DNA of 35,683 bases. Source: a virus. The notes beneath the pieces are model-generated. The model worked only from the letters and a program-made list of their open reading frames with translations, made no database searches and had not been told where the DNA came from. A program made the position numbers and the translations under genes. The stretch lies in the IMG/VR virus record IMGVR_UViG_3300031111_000024, positions 1 through 35,683 of that record; one strand, written 5' to 3'. Position 1 is the first letter of the stretch. Each line of letters starts with the position of its first letter. Positions 13,116-22,227 of this stretch are shown here, piece after piece.

Positions 13116-14354
13116 ATGGCCGATACAGGTGTCCACTACATCCCCAAGTGCGAGATCGACCAGCTCAAGCCGTATGATCGAAACCCCCGACAGAACGATC
13201 AGGCCGTCGAGGCCGTCCGTAAGTCCTTAGAAGCCCACGGTTTCCTTAACCCAATAATCGTCGATGCCGACTTCCGTATCTGCTGCGGGCATACAAGATT
13301 CAAAGCGGCTACGGAAATGGGGATGGACACCGTCCCGGTCATTGTAGCGCCCCACCTGGTCGGCTCTAAGTTCGTATCCTACAACATCGCGGACAATCAG
13401 ACCGGCGCCATTGCCGAATGGGACACCCCGGAGCTGGCTAAGATCATATCGGAGCTACAGGCCGAGGACTGGGACATGGAGTCCCTGGGATTCGACGGCA
13501 ACGAGATCGAAACGATCTTGGCGGAGATGGATGCCGGGGCCGGGACGGGCGGTGATCCCGAAGATGTTCCCGAACCGCCGGTCGATCCGACAACGCAGCC
13601 CGGCGACCTGTGGCTGTTGGGCGACCACCGGCTGCTGTGCGGGGACTCGACGAAGGAAGTCGATGTCTGCCTGCTGATGGACGGGACCGAGCCGTTCATG
13701 ATGGTTACCGATCCGCCGTATGGGGTGGAGTACGATCCGGGATGGCGGGATGAAGCCGCGAAGGCTGGTCACCTGTCCCCTGCGAACCGCAGGGTAGGAC
13801 AGGTGACGAATGACGACAAGGTCGACTGGTCTGCCGCGTGGTCCCTGTTCCCCGGCGATGTTGTGTATTGCTGGCATGCTGACCAGCATGCCAGTGAGGT
13901 CTTTAACTCATTGGCCGAATGTACATTCCTTATTCGGGCGCAGATAGTGTGGGCCAAGCCGGGGTTCGTTATAAGCCGGGGACATTACAACGGCCAGCAC
14001 GAGCCCTGCTGGTATGCTGTGCGCAAGGGGCGAAAGAGCCGATGGTGTGGCGATAATTCGCAGTCGACTCTGTGGCAGATCAGCAATCACCTGACAGATC
14101 AAGAGGGAAAGACCGGCCACGGCACCCAGAAGCCCCTGGAGTGCATGGCCCGCCCCATCCGCAACCACGGCAAGCGTGGCGATTCCGTCTATGACCCCTT
14201 CCTTGGCTCCGGCACGACCCTGATCGCCTGTGAGCAACTTGGGCGGAAATGCTACGGAATGGAGATCGATCCTGGGTACTGTGACGTCGTGGTCGAGCGG
14301 TGGGAATCCCTGACCGGCAAGACAGCCGAACTCGTGAGGACCGGCAATGGCTAA
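13116..14354 (+). CDS. ParB-like domain DNA methyltransferase
   Basis: 412 residues in two parts. Residues about 8-130 form a ParB/Srx-type domain: IDQLKPYDRNPRQND, an HGFLNPIIVD strand and GHTRFKAATEMG. Residues about 165-405 are a DNA amino-methyltransferase with DPPYGVEY at 199 and DPFLGSGTT at 360, the beta-type order. This fusion is well known in phages and prophages. It modifies DNA, probably for anti-restriction or for marking genomes for packaging, as it stands directly before the terminase. Translation is likely controlled by the hairpin at 13079-13112. It overlaps the next gene by eight bases. Confidence 0.93.
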   Translation: MADTGVHYIPKCEIDQLKPYDRNPRQNDQAVEAVRKSLEAHGFLNPIIVDADFRICCGHTRFKAATEMGMDTVPVIVAPHLVGSKFVSYNIADNQTGAIAEWDTPELAKIISELQAEDWDMESLGFDGNEIETILAEMDAGAGTGGDPEDVPEPPVDPTTQPGDLWLLGDHRLLCGDSTKEVDVCLLMDGTEPFMMVTDPPYGVEYDPGWRDEAAKAGHLSPANRRVGQVTNDDKVDWSAAWSLFPGDVVYCWHADQHASEVFNSLAECTFLIRAQIVWAKPGFVISRGHYNGQHEPCWYAVRKGRKSRWCGDNSQSTLWQISNHLTDQEGKTGHGTQKPLECMARPIRNHGKRGDSVYDPFLGSGTTLIACEQLGRKCYGMEIDPGYCDVVVERWESLTGKTAELVRTGNG

Positions 14355-14904
14355 AGCGAAACGCAAGGCCAAGCAGGTCAAGAAAGCTGATGGGCGAGGC
14401 CGCAGGAACAAGTGGCCGACCCATGTGAAGCCGAGGCTTGAGACAATCAAGGCATGGAGACGCAAGGGGCTGACCGAGCAGGAAATATGTAAGGGTCTTG
14501 ACGTAGCTGTTTGCACCTTCGCCACTTACAAAAATAAATATCCCGAATTGGTAGAAGCCTTAAGTATCAGTAAGGCCGATGCTGACGGCCAAGTGGAAAA
14601 CGCCCTGTTCAAGCGGGCTGTCGGATACACGTTCGAGGAAACCGAGACCCATGTAACCCAAAGAGGGGATGGGACGGAGAAGATTGTTCGGGTCAAAAAG
14701 ACCCTCAAGCATGTCGAGCCGAACACGACTGCCATGATGGCTTACCTGTTGAACCGGGTGTCAAAAGACTGGCAAAACAAATCACGACATGAGCTATCCG
14801 GCCCTGACGGTGGACCTATCCAGACCGGCGGGGTGCTTTTGGTATTGCCTGACAATGGAAGAGACGAAAAGAATGCCGACGGCAGCCTTAAAACAGACGA
14901 CTGA
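14347..14904 (+). CDS. Terminase small subunit
   Basis: 185 residues. A very basic N-terminus (MAKAKRKAKQVKKADGRGRR) is followed by a helix-turn-helix at about 40-60 (KGLTEQEICKGLDVAVCTF) and the KYPELVEAL segment, the usual layout of phage small terminases that bind the packaging site. Later comes an alpha/beta part with FKRAVGYTFEETET and EPNTTAMMAYLLNRVSKDW, typical of this family. It recognises phage DNA and hands it to the large subunit, whose gene overlaps its end by about 50 bases. Confidence 0.88.
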   Translation: MAKAKRKAKQVKKADGRGRRNKWPTHVKPRLETIKAWRRKGLTEQEICKGLDVAVCTFATYKNKYPELVEALSISKADADGQVENALFKRAVGYTFEETETHVTQRGDGTEKIVRVKKTLKHVEPNTTAMMAYLLNRVSKDWQNKSRHELSGPDGGPIQTGGVLLVLPDNGRDEKNADGSLKTDD

Positions 14905-16270
14905 TCTGCCGAAGATCAAGCCCCAGCCCGGGCCGCAATACGACTTCCTGGCTACAAAGGCGGACATCGGTATCTTTGGCGGTGCGGCTGGTGGTGGAAA
15001 GACCTACGGCCTGTTGATGGAGTGCGGTCGGCACGTTATGGTGCCGAACTTCTATGCTGTTCTGTTCCGCCGTGAATATACGCAGATAACCCAGCCCGGT
15101 GGAATGTGGGATTCGGCTTTGAGTATCTACCCGGGGCTCGGTGGACAACCCCGATACGGTCCGCTTGATTGGGCGTTCGGGAACGGTGCAAAGATCAAGT
15201 TCGGCCATATGCAGCATGAGCAGGACCGGTACAACTGGGATGGTTCCCAGATTGCGATGATCGGCTTTGACCAGCTTGAATCGTTTACATGGCGCCAGTT
15301 TTCGTACCTGTTGTCCAGGAACCGATCGACTTGCGGTATCAAGGGCTATGTTCGGGCAACCTGTAACCCGGTGCATGGGGATGACCCAACCGGGGGATGG
15401 CTCCGACATCTTATAGCGTGGTGGATTGATGACGATTCGGGGTTGGCTATTCCCGAACGGTCCGGTGTGATCAGGTACTTCGTAAATATCGACGACGAAA
15501 TCGTATGGGCTGACACCCCAGGCGAACTGATAAAGCGATACGGTGCAGACACGTTGCCTAAATCCTGCACGTTCATCCATTCCAACATATACGACAACAA
15601 GATACTGATGGATGCCGACCCTCAATACTTGGCGTCCCTGAAGGCCATGCCCCTTGTCGATCGGTCCCGGTTGCTCGGGGCGAACTGGAACGTCAAGGAA
15701 GCGGCCGGAATGTTCTTCAAGCGGCCGTGGTTTGAGGTTGTCGACGCTGCGCCTGCTGGTGGACAGGAGATCAGGTACTGGGACCGGGCGGGCACGGATG
15801 CGATGGATAAGAATGCGGGGCAGGCCTCATGGACGGCGGGCATCAAGTTGCAAAAGCATCCATCGGGGGTATGGTATGTGGTTCATTGTGTGCGCTTTCA
15901 GGGTAGCCCCCTCAAAGTACAGGAACAGGTCAAAAACGTCGCCAGTCAGGACGGTACGGCCGTGCAGGTTGGTATCGAAGGAGATCCCGGCCAGGCCGGC
16001 AAGGCCGAAGCCGAGCTCCAAGTCCGCAACTTGGCTGGTTACGATGTCCGAATAAACACGGTTAGGGAATCCAAGGGCACCAGGGCGAAGCCGGTATCTG
16101 CGCAGGCTGAAGCTGGGAATGTCAAGCTCGTTAAGGGTGACTGGGTTGAGGCGTTCTTGCGAGAGGCAGAGAATTTCGACGGCACAGACAAATGTACATC
16201 GGATCAGGTCGATGCCCTGTCCGGTGCCTTTATGATGCTGAACAACACGGTCCAGATCGGTGTGTATTGA
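14855..16270 (+). CDS. Terminase large subunit
   Basis: 471 residues from ATG 14855; ATG 14789 and 14873 are alternatives. I prefer the later starts because 14789 has no ribosome site and adds a poorly conserved leader. Walker A GGAAGGGKT is at 42-50, the FDQLESFTWRQFSYLLSR block holds the ATPase acidic motif (with Gln in place of the usual Glu after Asp), and RATCNPVHG is the coupling motif. The nuclease half has RYWDRAGT, IEGDPGQAGKAEAE and DQVDALSGAF, with the metal-binding aspartates. It drives DNA into the prohead and cuts it. Confidence 0.95.
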   Translation: MEETKRMPTAALKQTTDLPKIKPQPGPQYDFLATKADIGIFGGAAGGGKTYGLLMECGRHVMVPNFYAVLFRREYTQITQPGGMWDSALSIYPGLGGQPRYGPLDWAFGNGAKIKFGHMQHEQDRYNWDGSQIAMIGFDQLESFTWRQFSYLLSRNRSTCGIKGYVRATCNPVHGDDPTGGWLRHLIAWWIDDDSGLAIPERSGVIRYFVNIDDEIVWADTPGELIKRYGADTLPKSCTFIHSNIYDNKILMDADPQYLASLKAMPLVDRSRLLGANWNVKEAAGMFFKRPWFEVVDAAPAGGQEIRYWDRAGTDAMDKNAGQASWTAGIKLQKHPSGVWYVVHCVRFQGSPLKVQEQVKNVASQDGTAVQVGIEGDPGQAGKAEAELQVRNLAGYDVRINTVRESKGTRAKPVSAQAEAGNVKLVKGDWVEAFLREAENFDGTDKCTSDQVDALSGAFMMLNNTVQIGVY

Positions 16271-16301
16271 GGATGAGAAACCCGTACAGAGGAGAGTTGT
16301 G

Positions 16302-16424
16302 ATGGCTGAATATGCTGGTCCAATATGTATCGTGGTGGGGCTGATAATGATTATTAGGGGATGGCGAGGTTTATCTCTGGATGTAAGACGGGAGACCCAG
16401 CGTCGAGGGAAGGCAAATCTATGA
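16302..16424 (+). CDS. Small single-span membrane protein
   Basis: 40 residues, ATG 16302 behind GAGGAGAG. One membrane segment at about 6-19 (GPICIVVGLIMIIRG) followed by a basic, glutamine/arginine-rich tail (RRETQRRGKANL). Ends in an ATGA overlap with the next gene. No family recognised. Confidence 0.6.
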   Translation: MAEYAGPICIVVGLIMIIRGWRGLSLDVRRETQRRGKANL

Positions 16425-16600
16425 GTAATTATCTGAGTATTATCGTGGGCTTGGCTATAGCGGTGGCCATCATCGGCGGCATCGCGATGTTCGTCCGGGG
16501 TCAGTGCCGAGCCTACGACGCAGCGTGTGATGCCGACGAAGCATGCCCTGATACGCGTGCAGTGTGGGGCGATGGATGCGGAAGGGAAGGGGCACCATGA
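16421..16600 (+). CDS. Small membrane protein with cysteine-rich tail
   Basis: 59 residues from ATG 16421, chosen over an in-frame ATG at 16361 because of the AGGGAAGG site and the ATGA overlap. A long hydrophobic segment (about 5-26, LSIIVGLAIAVAIIGGIAMF) leads to a tail with four cysteines (CRAYDAACDADEAC and GDGCG). If exported, the cysteines may form disulfides. Unknown function. Confidence 0.65.
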   Translation: MSNYLSIIVGLAIAVAIIGGIAMFVRGQCRAYDAACDADEACPDTRAVWGDGCGREGAP

Positions 16601-16872
16601 ATTGGGGTGAGGTGGCCGACTTGTGGGCCTCGGAACCTTTCCATGCTCAGATCTATTACGTGGTCGCAGTGGCGCTCACCCTGTTTGCCATCGGTTTAAT
16701 CATTATGGTCCTCAAGCATTATCTGGCCCCTATGCACGTCGAAGAACCGTGGGATATTTCCCCGGAAGTTGCAGAGGCTATAGCCTGTGGTGCTAAGAAG
16801 AGAAGGCAGGAAGATTGGGACAGGAAACACCCTGAAACATTTTGGATGGATATAGATGGCAGCCAAGGCTAA
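16597..16872 (+). CDS. Membrane protein between terminase and portal
   Basis: 91 residues from ATG 16597 (AAGGGG upstream, ATGA overlap with the preceding stop); an in-frame ATG at 16564 is less likely. One span at about 19-39 (IYYVVAVALTLFAIGLIIMVL), then a soluble tail (EEPWDISPEVAEAIACG and KKRRQEDWDRKHPE). Overlaps the portal start by 17 bases. Holin-like or prohead-membrane role cannot be told apart. Confidence 0.65.
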   Translation: MNWGEVADLWASEPFHAQIYYVVAVALTLFAIGLIIMVLKHYLAPMHVEEPWDISPEVAEAIACGAKKRRQEDWDRKHPETFWMDIDGSQG

Positions 16873-18250
16873 AAGTAAGATCGACGAACAGAAGATGATG
16901 GAGCAGGCGATGGCTCGCGTCTTGTCGAGCGCCCTGCGCCCCAGGATAGCGGGCAGGCTCGGTAAGTCGGGCTATACCGACAGGGAACTGTATACCGAGC
17001 TCGGATACGTCGAGTCTCTGACGTATGCCAACCACTACTATCCTGCATTCCGTCGCAACCCGATTGCTAACGCTGTTATCACCCGGCCTGTCGACGAAAG
17101 CTGGCGCCTTCCCCCGACGATAGACGAAAACATTGCGGGTGAATCCACCCTTGAAAAGGAATGGGGTTCACTGTCCGACCGCCTGCAACTCTCGAATAGG
17201 TTCAAGCGGGTTGACAGATTGGCAACACTCGGACAGTGGGCGTTGATGCTGATTGGGTTCAAGGATGGGTCGATGAATCTGTCTGAACCTGTGGGCGCGG
17301 CGCAAGACGTCCTGTATGTGACACCATACCCGGAATCATCGGCAACAATAGAGGCTTATGAGACTGACACCCAGAACGCCCGGTATGGATTGCCGAACAT
17401 CTACAAGCTGTCCGTTCGCATGGGCACGACCACAACGACACACCTGGTTCATTGGAGCCGGGTCATCCATGTGGTGCAGGACAACGACGTGAGTGATATC
17501 GAGGGCAATCCGGCACTGGAATGCGTTTACAACTTCGTCACCGATCTGGAAAAGGTGGTCGGTGGCGCAGGCGAGATGTTCTGGCGCGGGGCGATGCCGT
17601 GGATGAAGCTGTTAATTAACGACCAGGGTCTTATCACTGACACGGTTAAATCTGAGATGAAAGACAAGATCGAGTCGCTGGTGCATGGCCTTCGCCGGTA
17701 TCTGATGCTGCAAAATATGGATATGCAGCAGATATCGCCGCAAGTGGCCGACCCGTCGAACCATGTCTCCGCCATCTTGGACGTGATAAGTGCAGGGACG
17801 AGGATCCCGAAGCGTATCCTGGTCGGTTCTGAACGCGGGGAATTGGCGTCAACGCAGGACAGGGAATCGTGGGCTGAGCAAATAGGAACCCGCCGCGAAT
17901 CGTATTGTGAAACGCAAATAGTACGACCGTTTATCGACAGGTGCATCCAGTACGGGGTATTGCCCGAACCGAAAGAGGGTACATACGACGTAGATTGGCC
18001 CGACCTCATGTCGTCGTCGGATAAGGATTTGGCCGAGGTTGCGAAGTTGCGTGCTGAGACGGTCAAGGTGTACGCCGACAGCGCAGCGGCCGGTGATATC
18101 ATGCCGTCCGACATCTTCTTTGACAAGATTATGGGCTTTACGCAGGAAGAGATCGAACAGATAAACGCAGCCCGAGACACTCAACGAGACGAAGCCGACA
18201 ACGACGATGATCTGCCGCCTGATCCTGACGGGGGACCCGATGTCGTATGA
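16856..18250 (+). CDS. Portal protein (DUF1073-like)
   Basis: 464 residues. It has the layout of the DUF1073/Phage_portal_3 family: YESLTYANHYYPAFRRNPIANA-type N-terminal block (here ESLTYANHYYPAF), RPVDESWR, a VTPYPESSA region, HWSRVIHV, and the conserved end IPKRILVGSERGELASTQD. Twelve copies form the ring through which DNA enters the head and to which the tail attaches. Its place between the terminase and the Mu F-like gene is the classical order. Note that the DUF1073 family also contains proteins named for anti-CBASS activity; here the structural context argues for portal. Confidence 0.92.
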   Translation: MAAKAKSKIDEQKMMEQAMARVLSSALRPRIAGRLGKSGYTDRELYTELGYVESLTYANHYYPAFRRNPIANAVITRPVDESWRLPPTIDENIAGESTLEKEWGSLSDRLQLSNRFKRVDRLATLGQWALMLIGFKDGSMNLSEPVGAAQDVLYVTPYPESSATIEAYETDTQNARYGLPNIYKLSVRMGTTTTTHLVHWSRVIHVVQDNDVSDIEGNPALECVYNFVTDLEKVVGGAGEMFWRGAMPWMKLLINDQGLITDTVKSEMKDKIESLVHGLRRYLMLQNMDMQQISPQVADPSNHVSAILDVISAGTRIPKRILVGSERGELASTQDRESWAEQIGTRRESYCETQIVRPFIDRCIQYGVLPEPKEGTYDVDWPDLMSSSDKDLAEVAKLRAETVKVYADSAAAGDIMPSDIFFDKIMGFTQEEIEQINAARDTQRDEADNDDDLPPDPDGGPDVV

Positions 18251-19124
18251 CCCCACCAGGACAACGGCGTTACGTGCCCGGTTTGTATCGCAGGTCAATC
18301 GCCGATGGCGGACGGTGAAAACCGACCTGCGCAAGTCAATAGTCGACAACGATTGTTTCGGTATTGCTGATCGTATGGTTGCGCTGGCGGCCTTACCGCC
18401 GGAGGAACTGGCAATGTTCCTCGATGCTGCCAAGGTTGATAGGTTCATGGCGTGGCTGAGAGAACAGGAAGAAGCCGGGATACTGGAGACGGTATTCATG
18501 CCGAGCCGGTTATCGTCCGAACCGTGGTCAAACCTATATATCGACAGCGCATACCGCCAAGGCATTCGCCGGGCATACTCGGAACTGCATAAAGCAGGAT
18601 ACGCCACCCCGATCCCGATCGATATGGCTTTCGGTCAACCGGTCCATGCCCAGCGGGTGGCTCTGCTCTACAACCGGACGTGGGAAGACCTGAAGACCGT
18701 GGCGCAGGTGGTAAATGCCAGGGTAAGGCAAAAGGTCACGGATGCGCTATCGAGTGAACTGGCCAGAGGTATTGCCGAGGGAAAGGCGCCGAAGGTTGTG
18801 GCGAAGGAACTGTATGCAGAGTTGGGAACTATCGTCGACGGCATAGGGCTCAACAGGTGCCGGACGATTGCCAGAACGGAGATCATTCGAGCACACCACC
18901 ATGCCAATATCCTTGAATACCGGCAAGCGGCAAAAGATATGGAAGTCGAGGTGTTGGTGGAGTGGAGTACGGCCGGCGACGAACGGGTCTGTGAGAAATG
19001 TGCAGGCATGGCCCATCACACCTACACCCTCGATCAGATAGAATCTATGTTACCAGCCCACCCTAATTGCCGGTGTTCTGCTATACCGGCCCGGCGGGCT
19101 ACAATGCGACGGAGAGCGGCATGA
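18240..19124 (+). CDS. Mu F / SPP1 gp7-like head morphogenesis protein
   Basis: 294 residues from ATG 18240, overlapping the portal end by 11 bases. The C-terminal domain has the signature of this family: IARTEIIRAHHHAN, then EWSTAGDERVCEKCAG and a final AHPNCRCS. The cysteine/histidine set (C..C...H...C.C) may bind a metal. The family is a minor head protein that interacts with portal and scaffold. The remaining N-terminal helices match the usual length. ATG 18207 in the same frame is less well placed. Confidence 0.9.
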   Translation: MSYDPTRTTALRARFVSQVNRRWRTVKTDLRKSIVDNDCFGIADRMVALAALPPEELAMFLDAAKVDRFMAWLREQEEAGILETVFMPSRLSSEPWSNLYIDSAYRQGIRRAYSELHKAGYATPIPIDMAFGQPVHAQRVALLYNRTWEDLKTVAQVVNARVRQKVTDALSSELARGIAEGKAPKVVAKELYAELGTIVDGIGLNRCRTIARTEIIRAHHHANILEYRQAAKDMEVEVLVEWSTAGDERVCEKCAGMAHHTYTLDQIESMLPAHPNCRCSAIPARRATMRRRAA

Positions 19125-20596
19125 AAGATAGACAATCGTATGTATTCAACTTCTCTGGCGGGTACAGACAGGAGGTGCTGGACGGCCGGGACTGTTTAGT
19201 GGTCTCTGTTGTTCCGTTAGTCCCGGGTGTTCACACGGGGATGGACGGTAACCCGACGTACTATTCGCCAGAAGCCTTATCAACTGCGGTGTCCTACAAC
19301 AATGGCCGTCCTATCGTGGTCAATCATCCCGGTGCGGGTCAGACCGCAAACAGGCCGGACATTCTGGAGGATACTGGTGTCGGCACCATGTTCAACCTGC
19401 GATATGCTGACGGGAAGTGGCGGGCCGATCTGTGGATTGATGTGGAAAAGGGCGAACGGATTATGCCGACCGTCATGTCCCGTATCCGCAACCATGAGGT
19501 GGTTGAGGTGTCGACCGGTTTGTACGGTCGGTGGGACCAGACACCCGGCGTGTGGAACGGGGAGGATTACACTGCTGCGGCCGGCGACTTGATCCTCGAC
19601 CATCTGGCTATCCTGCCGGATGCCGTTGGGGCGTGTTCGGTTGCGGATGGGTGCGGAATTCATGCCAATAAAAGCGATAGAGATAAACAGAAGGAGCAGC
19701 CTATGATAAGTCGAGCCAAGGCTTGGCTGCGGCAGTTCATCCAACAGGAACAGCTTGAGGCCAGTCACGATGATGTCCGGCGAAATATTCAGGCGTTGCT
19801 CGACGGGATGGACAACGGCAGTTGGATGCACTGGGTACGGGATGTCTATGATAACAAGGTTATCTATGAGGCGTCGACGACCAATCCCAGTGAGATGGCG
19901 GACGGCCAGACATCCATAACCAAGTTGTACGAGCGTTCTTACACCGTCGACGATGATGGCGTGGTGACTTTGGGTGAGGAAGCCCAGGAGGTTATTGAGG
20001 AACGCAACTATGTACCGGTAGACAACGCGGGGGGGGATGAGAACCCCGACAACAATAAAGCGTCCAACGATAAGGAGTTGAAGACGATGGAGAAAGAGCA
20101 GAAAGTCAAAGCACTGATCGCGTGCGAAGGCACTCGATTCGAGGATGGCGACAAGGATTGGCTGATGGCGTTAGAGGAAGGGCAGCTTGATAAGTTGGCT
20201 GCACCGGAGACCCCGGAACCCAAGCCCGAAGAAACGCCGGACCCCGAACCGAAGGAGGAGCCGACTGAGCCCAAGGAGAATGCGGAGGCCGAATCGAAGG
20301 CGCCGACATTCGAGGGGCTTCTGGCTAACGCATCTCAGGAACACCGGGAGCTATGGGCTCAGCTGGAGGCCGAGAGGCAGGATCGCCGGGACAAGTTGGT
20401 TTCGGGCCTGACCGAAAACAAGGCGTGCAAGTTCACCTCCGAGGAGCTACAGGCGAAGCCGTTGGCCGAGCTTGAGAAGATGTCGGAACTGGCGGCCATA
20501 CCCGTAACCTATGCTGGTAACAGTCCAGCGCCTGTGAACAAGGAAACGGCTCCCGTTCCTCCGCCCCTGGTTCCCCTGGAGAACGTTAAGGAGTAG
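19121..20596 (+). CDS. Prohead protease / scaffold fusion (DUF2213-like)
   Basis: 491 residues from ATG 19121 (GGAG upstream; ATGA overlap). Residues about 30-200 follow the DUF2213 protease pattern: YYSPEALSTAV, GRPIVVNHPG, VEVSTGLYGRWD and LDHLAILPDAVGACS. The long remainder is a Pro/Glu-rich spacer (PEPKPEETPDPEPKEEPTEP around residue 380) and a helical scaffold-like end. In HK97-type phages such proteins process the head proteins and serve as an internal scaffold that is then cut. A residue of scaffold dense in helix and acid is consistent. Serine/histidine catalytic residues cannot be assigned by eye. Confidence 0.85.
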   Translation: MKDRQSYVFNFSGGYRQEVLDGRDCLVVSVVPLVPGVHTGMDGNPTYYSPEALSTAVSYNNGRPIVVNHPGAGQTANRPDILEDTGVGTMFNLRYADGKWRADLWIDVEKGERIMPTVMSRIRNHEVVEVSTGLYGRWDQTPGVWNGEDYTAAAGDLILDHLAILPDAVGACSVADGCGIHANKSDRDKQKEQPMISRAKAWLRQFIQQEQLEASHDDVRRNIQALLDGMDNGSWMHWVRDVYDNKVIYEASTTNPSEMADGQTSITKLYERSYTVDDDGVVTLGEEAQEVIEERNYVPVDNAGGDENPDNNKASNDKELKTMEKEQKVKALIACEGTRFEDGDKDWLMALEEGQLDKLAAPETPEPKPEETPDPEPKEEPTEPKENAEAESKAPTFEGLLANASQEHRELWAQLEAERQDRRDKLVSGLTENKACKFTSEELQAKPLAELEKMSELAAIPVTYAGNSPAPVNKETAPVPPPLVPLENVKE

Positions 20597-20670
20597 GTTC
20601 ATCTGTGCCTGCAAGTATTGAAAAAGCGATAATGATATGGAAGTTCCCATACCAACAGGAGAAATGAGCA

Positions 20671-21129
20671 ATGGCTTATAACACGATTGCAGTTGTCGAA
20701 ACCGGACTGCTCCGCAAAGAGGCGGTGGCTAACGCGGCTATCACTCCGGGACACCTGATCGAAAGAATGTCCACGGGCAAAGTCCGGGTCCATGCGACCG
20801 CAGGAGGGACCGCATCGCCCATGTTTGCCCTTGAGGACAGCATTCAGGGCAACGGGATAACCACGGCGTATGAGGCCGCAGACCGCGTCCAGGTGGGCAT
20901 CTTCAACAGCGGCGACGAGGTCTACGCACATCTATACAACGGCGAAACTGCTGTTATCGGCAGTAAGCTGGAGTCCCAGGGCGATGGCACCCTGCGCGTA
21001 GTCGATGCCGATACGTCTGTCGGCACCGTGGGCGTCCAGTCTGTCATAGGGACGGCGCTTGAAGCGGTCGACATGTCCGGTTCTTCGGGCGTTGATCCTG
21101 ACGGCCGCATCCTGATCGAGATCCTGTAG
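20671..21129 (+). CDS. Head decoration protein (probable)
   Basis: 152 residues, with CAGGAGAAA upstream. Small, beta-rich, starting MAYNTIAVVETGLLRKEAV, with a glycine-rich middle (TAGGTASPMFALEDSIQG) and VQVGIFNSGDEVYAHL. The position just before the major capsid and the size fit the trimeric decoration proteins that sit on capsid surfaces (gpD/SHP class or the DUF2190 type). Assignment is by context and composition. Confidence 0.7.
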   Translation: MAYNTIAVVETGLLRKEAVANAAITPGHLIERMSTGKVRVHATAGGTASPMFALEDSIQGNGITTAYEAADRVQVGIFNSGDEVYAHLYNGETAVIGSKLESQGDGTLRVVDADTSVGTVGVQSVIGTALEAVDMSGSSGVDPDGRILIEIL

Positions 21130-21172
21130 TCCATGAAGAGAAGTAACACACACGTTTCGGAGGATACGAACA

Positions 21173-22165
21173 ATGGATAATCACCTCATCGACCCTGTTG
21201 GGATGGATGATTTACGTCAGGGCACGAGCCTGATGGCACAGAAGATTCTTCAGGGGGGCATCGGTCCTCACCTGCGAGAAAACACCGTCCTGACTTACGA
21301 CCAGTGGAAAAAGATCGATACGGCAGTAGTGACGGCCGCCCGTCAGAGGATGGTCATTACGGCTGATGTGATGGGTAGGGGTCTGACTGAAGACCTGGGT
21401 TCTGATCCTCTTGGGGTTACTGTGATGGTGTCCCAGAAGGCTTCTGGTATCGCTGCGGCCCAGATGGACATGAACGCAGATACCGAGACCAGGAAGGACC
21501 GCATTGAGTTGGGTACGGACTACCTGCCTATCCCCATTGTCCACTCTGGTTTCTGGCTGAATGTCCGGGAACTCAAGGCCAGCCAGCGCAACGGTATCGG
21601 TCTTGATACCACCCTGGCTGAAGAGTGTGCCCAGGTCATCATGGAGAAGATCGAAACGAACTTCACCAGCGGGACCAGCAGCTTCAAGTTCGGCTCTGGT
21701 ACTATCTACGGCATCGAGGACTTCCCGAATGTCTCCACCACGTCCCTGACGGCCAACTGGGATGCGTCCGGTGCTGACCCGGTAGCGGATGTCGTCGCTT
21801 TGAAGCAGGCAGCTATCAACGACCGGCACTACGGCCCGTACATGGTCTACGTCCCTACGGCATACGAAACCCAGCTCGACACGGATTATGTGAGCGGGTA
21901 TCCGAAGAGTGTCAGGACCAGAATCCTTGAGATTGACAAGATCGAGGGGATTAAGGTCGTCGACAAGATGTCTGCGAACCATGTCGCTCTCGTTCAGATG
22001 CAAAAGAATACTATTCGAGCCGTCACCGGCTGGGGTGGTGCTTTGCAGACCGTGGAGTGGGAGAGCCAGGGCGGGATGCGCGTGCATTACAAGGTCATGG
22101 GCATCATCGTTCCGCAGATCAGGTCCGACTACAACGACCGCTGTGGTATCGTGATTGGCACCTAA
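21173..22165 (+). CDS. Major capsid protein (HK97 fold, encapsulin-like)
   Basis: 330 residues with CGGAGGAT upstream. The sequence matches the encapsulin-like branch of HK97-fold capsids: LGVTVMVSQKASGIAAAQMD, YLPIPIVHSGFWLNVRE, FKFGSGTIYGIEDFPN, HYGPYMVYVP and a final GGMRVHYKVMGIIVPQI. There is no obvious N-terminal scaffold (delta) domain, in line with the separate protease/scaffold gene upstream. Followed by a strong hairpin, as is common after highly expressed genes. Confidence 0.9.
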   Translation: MDNHLIDPVGMDDLRQGTSLMAQKILQGGIGPHLRENTVLTYDQWKKIDTAVVTAARQRMVITADVMGRGLTEDLGSDPLGVTVMVSQKASGIAAAQMDMNADTETRKDRIELGTDYLPIPIVHSGFWLNVRELKASQRNGIGLDTTLAEECAQVIMEKIETNFTSGTSSFKFGSGTIYGIEDFPNVSTTSLTANWDASGADPVADVVALKQAAINDRHYGPYMVYVPTAYETQLDTDYVSGYPKSVRTRILEIDKIEGIKVVDKMSANHVALVQMQKNTIRAVTGWGGALQTVEWESQGGMRVHYKVMGIIVPQIRSDYNDRCGIVIGT

Positions 22166-22182
22166 TGTAACCAACAATAATC

Positions 22183-22207
22183 CCCGCCGTCAGTAAATGG
22201 CGGCGGG
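22183..22207 (+). terminator. Hairpin after major capsid gene
   Basis: Arms 22183-22192 and 22198-22207 form a 10-base-pair GC-rich stem (one G-U) with loop GTAAA. No T run follows, so it is likelier a 3' mRNA-stabilising or weak pausing structure than a full terminator. Confidence 0.5.
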
Positions 22208-22227
22208 TGCCTATAGGAGAGACCCTC

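Noticed and set aside
14789-14855. Terminase large subunit start at 14789
   Set aside because: There is no ribosome site before it, and the first 22 residues are not protein-like compared with the later start.
16856-18250. Anti-CBASS protein
   Set aside because: The DUF1073 family name overlaps with anti-CBASS labels, but its place between terminase and Mu F-like genes and its full portal layout fit a portal protein.
21212-22177. Long minus-strand open frame opposite the major capsid gene
   Set aside because: The + strand codes for a well-matched capsid; the antisense frame is a by-product of GC-rich codon use.
22183-22207. Full rho-independent terminator after the capsid gene
   Set aside because: The stem is good but no run of T follows, so I list it as a hairpin with moderate confidence only.
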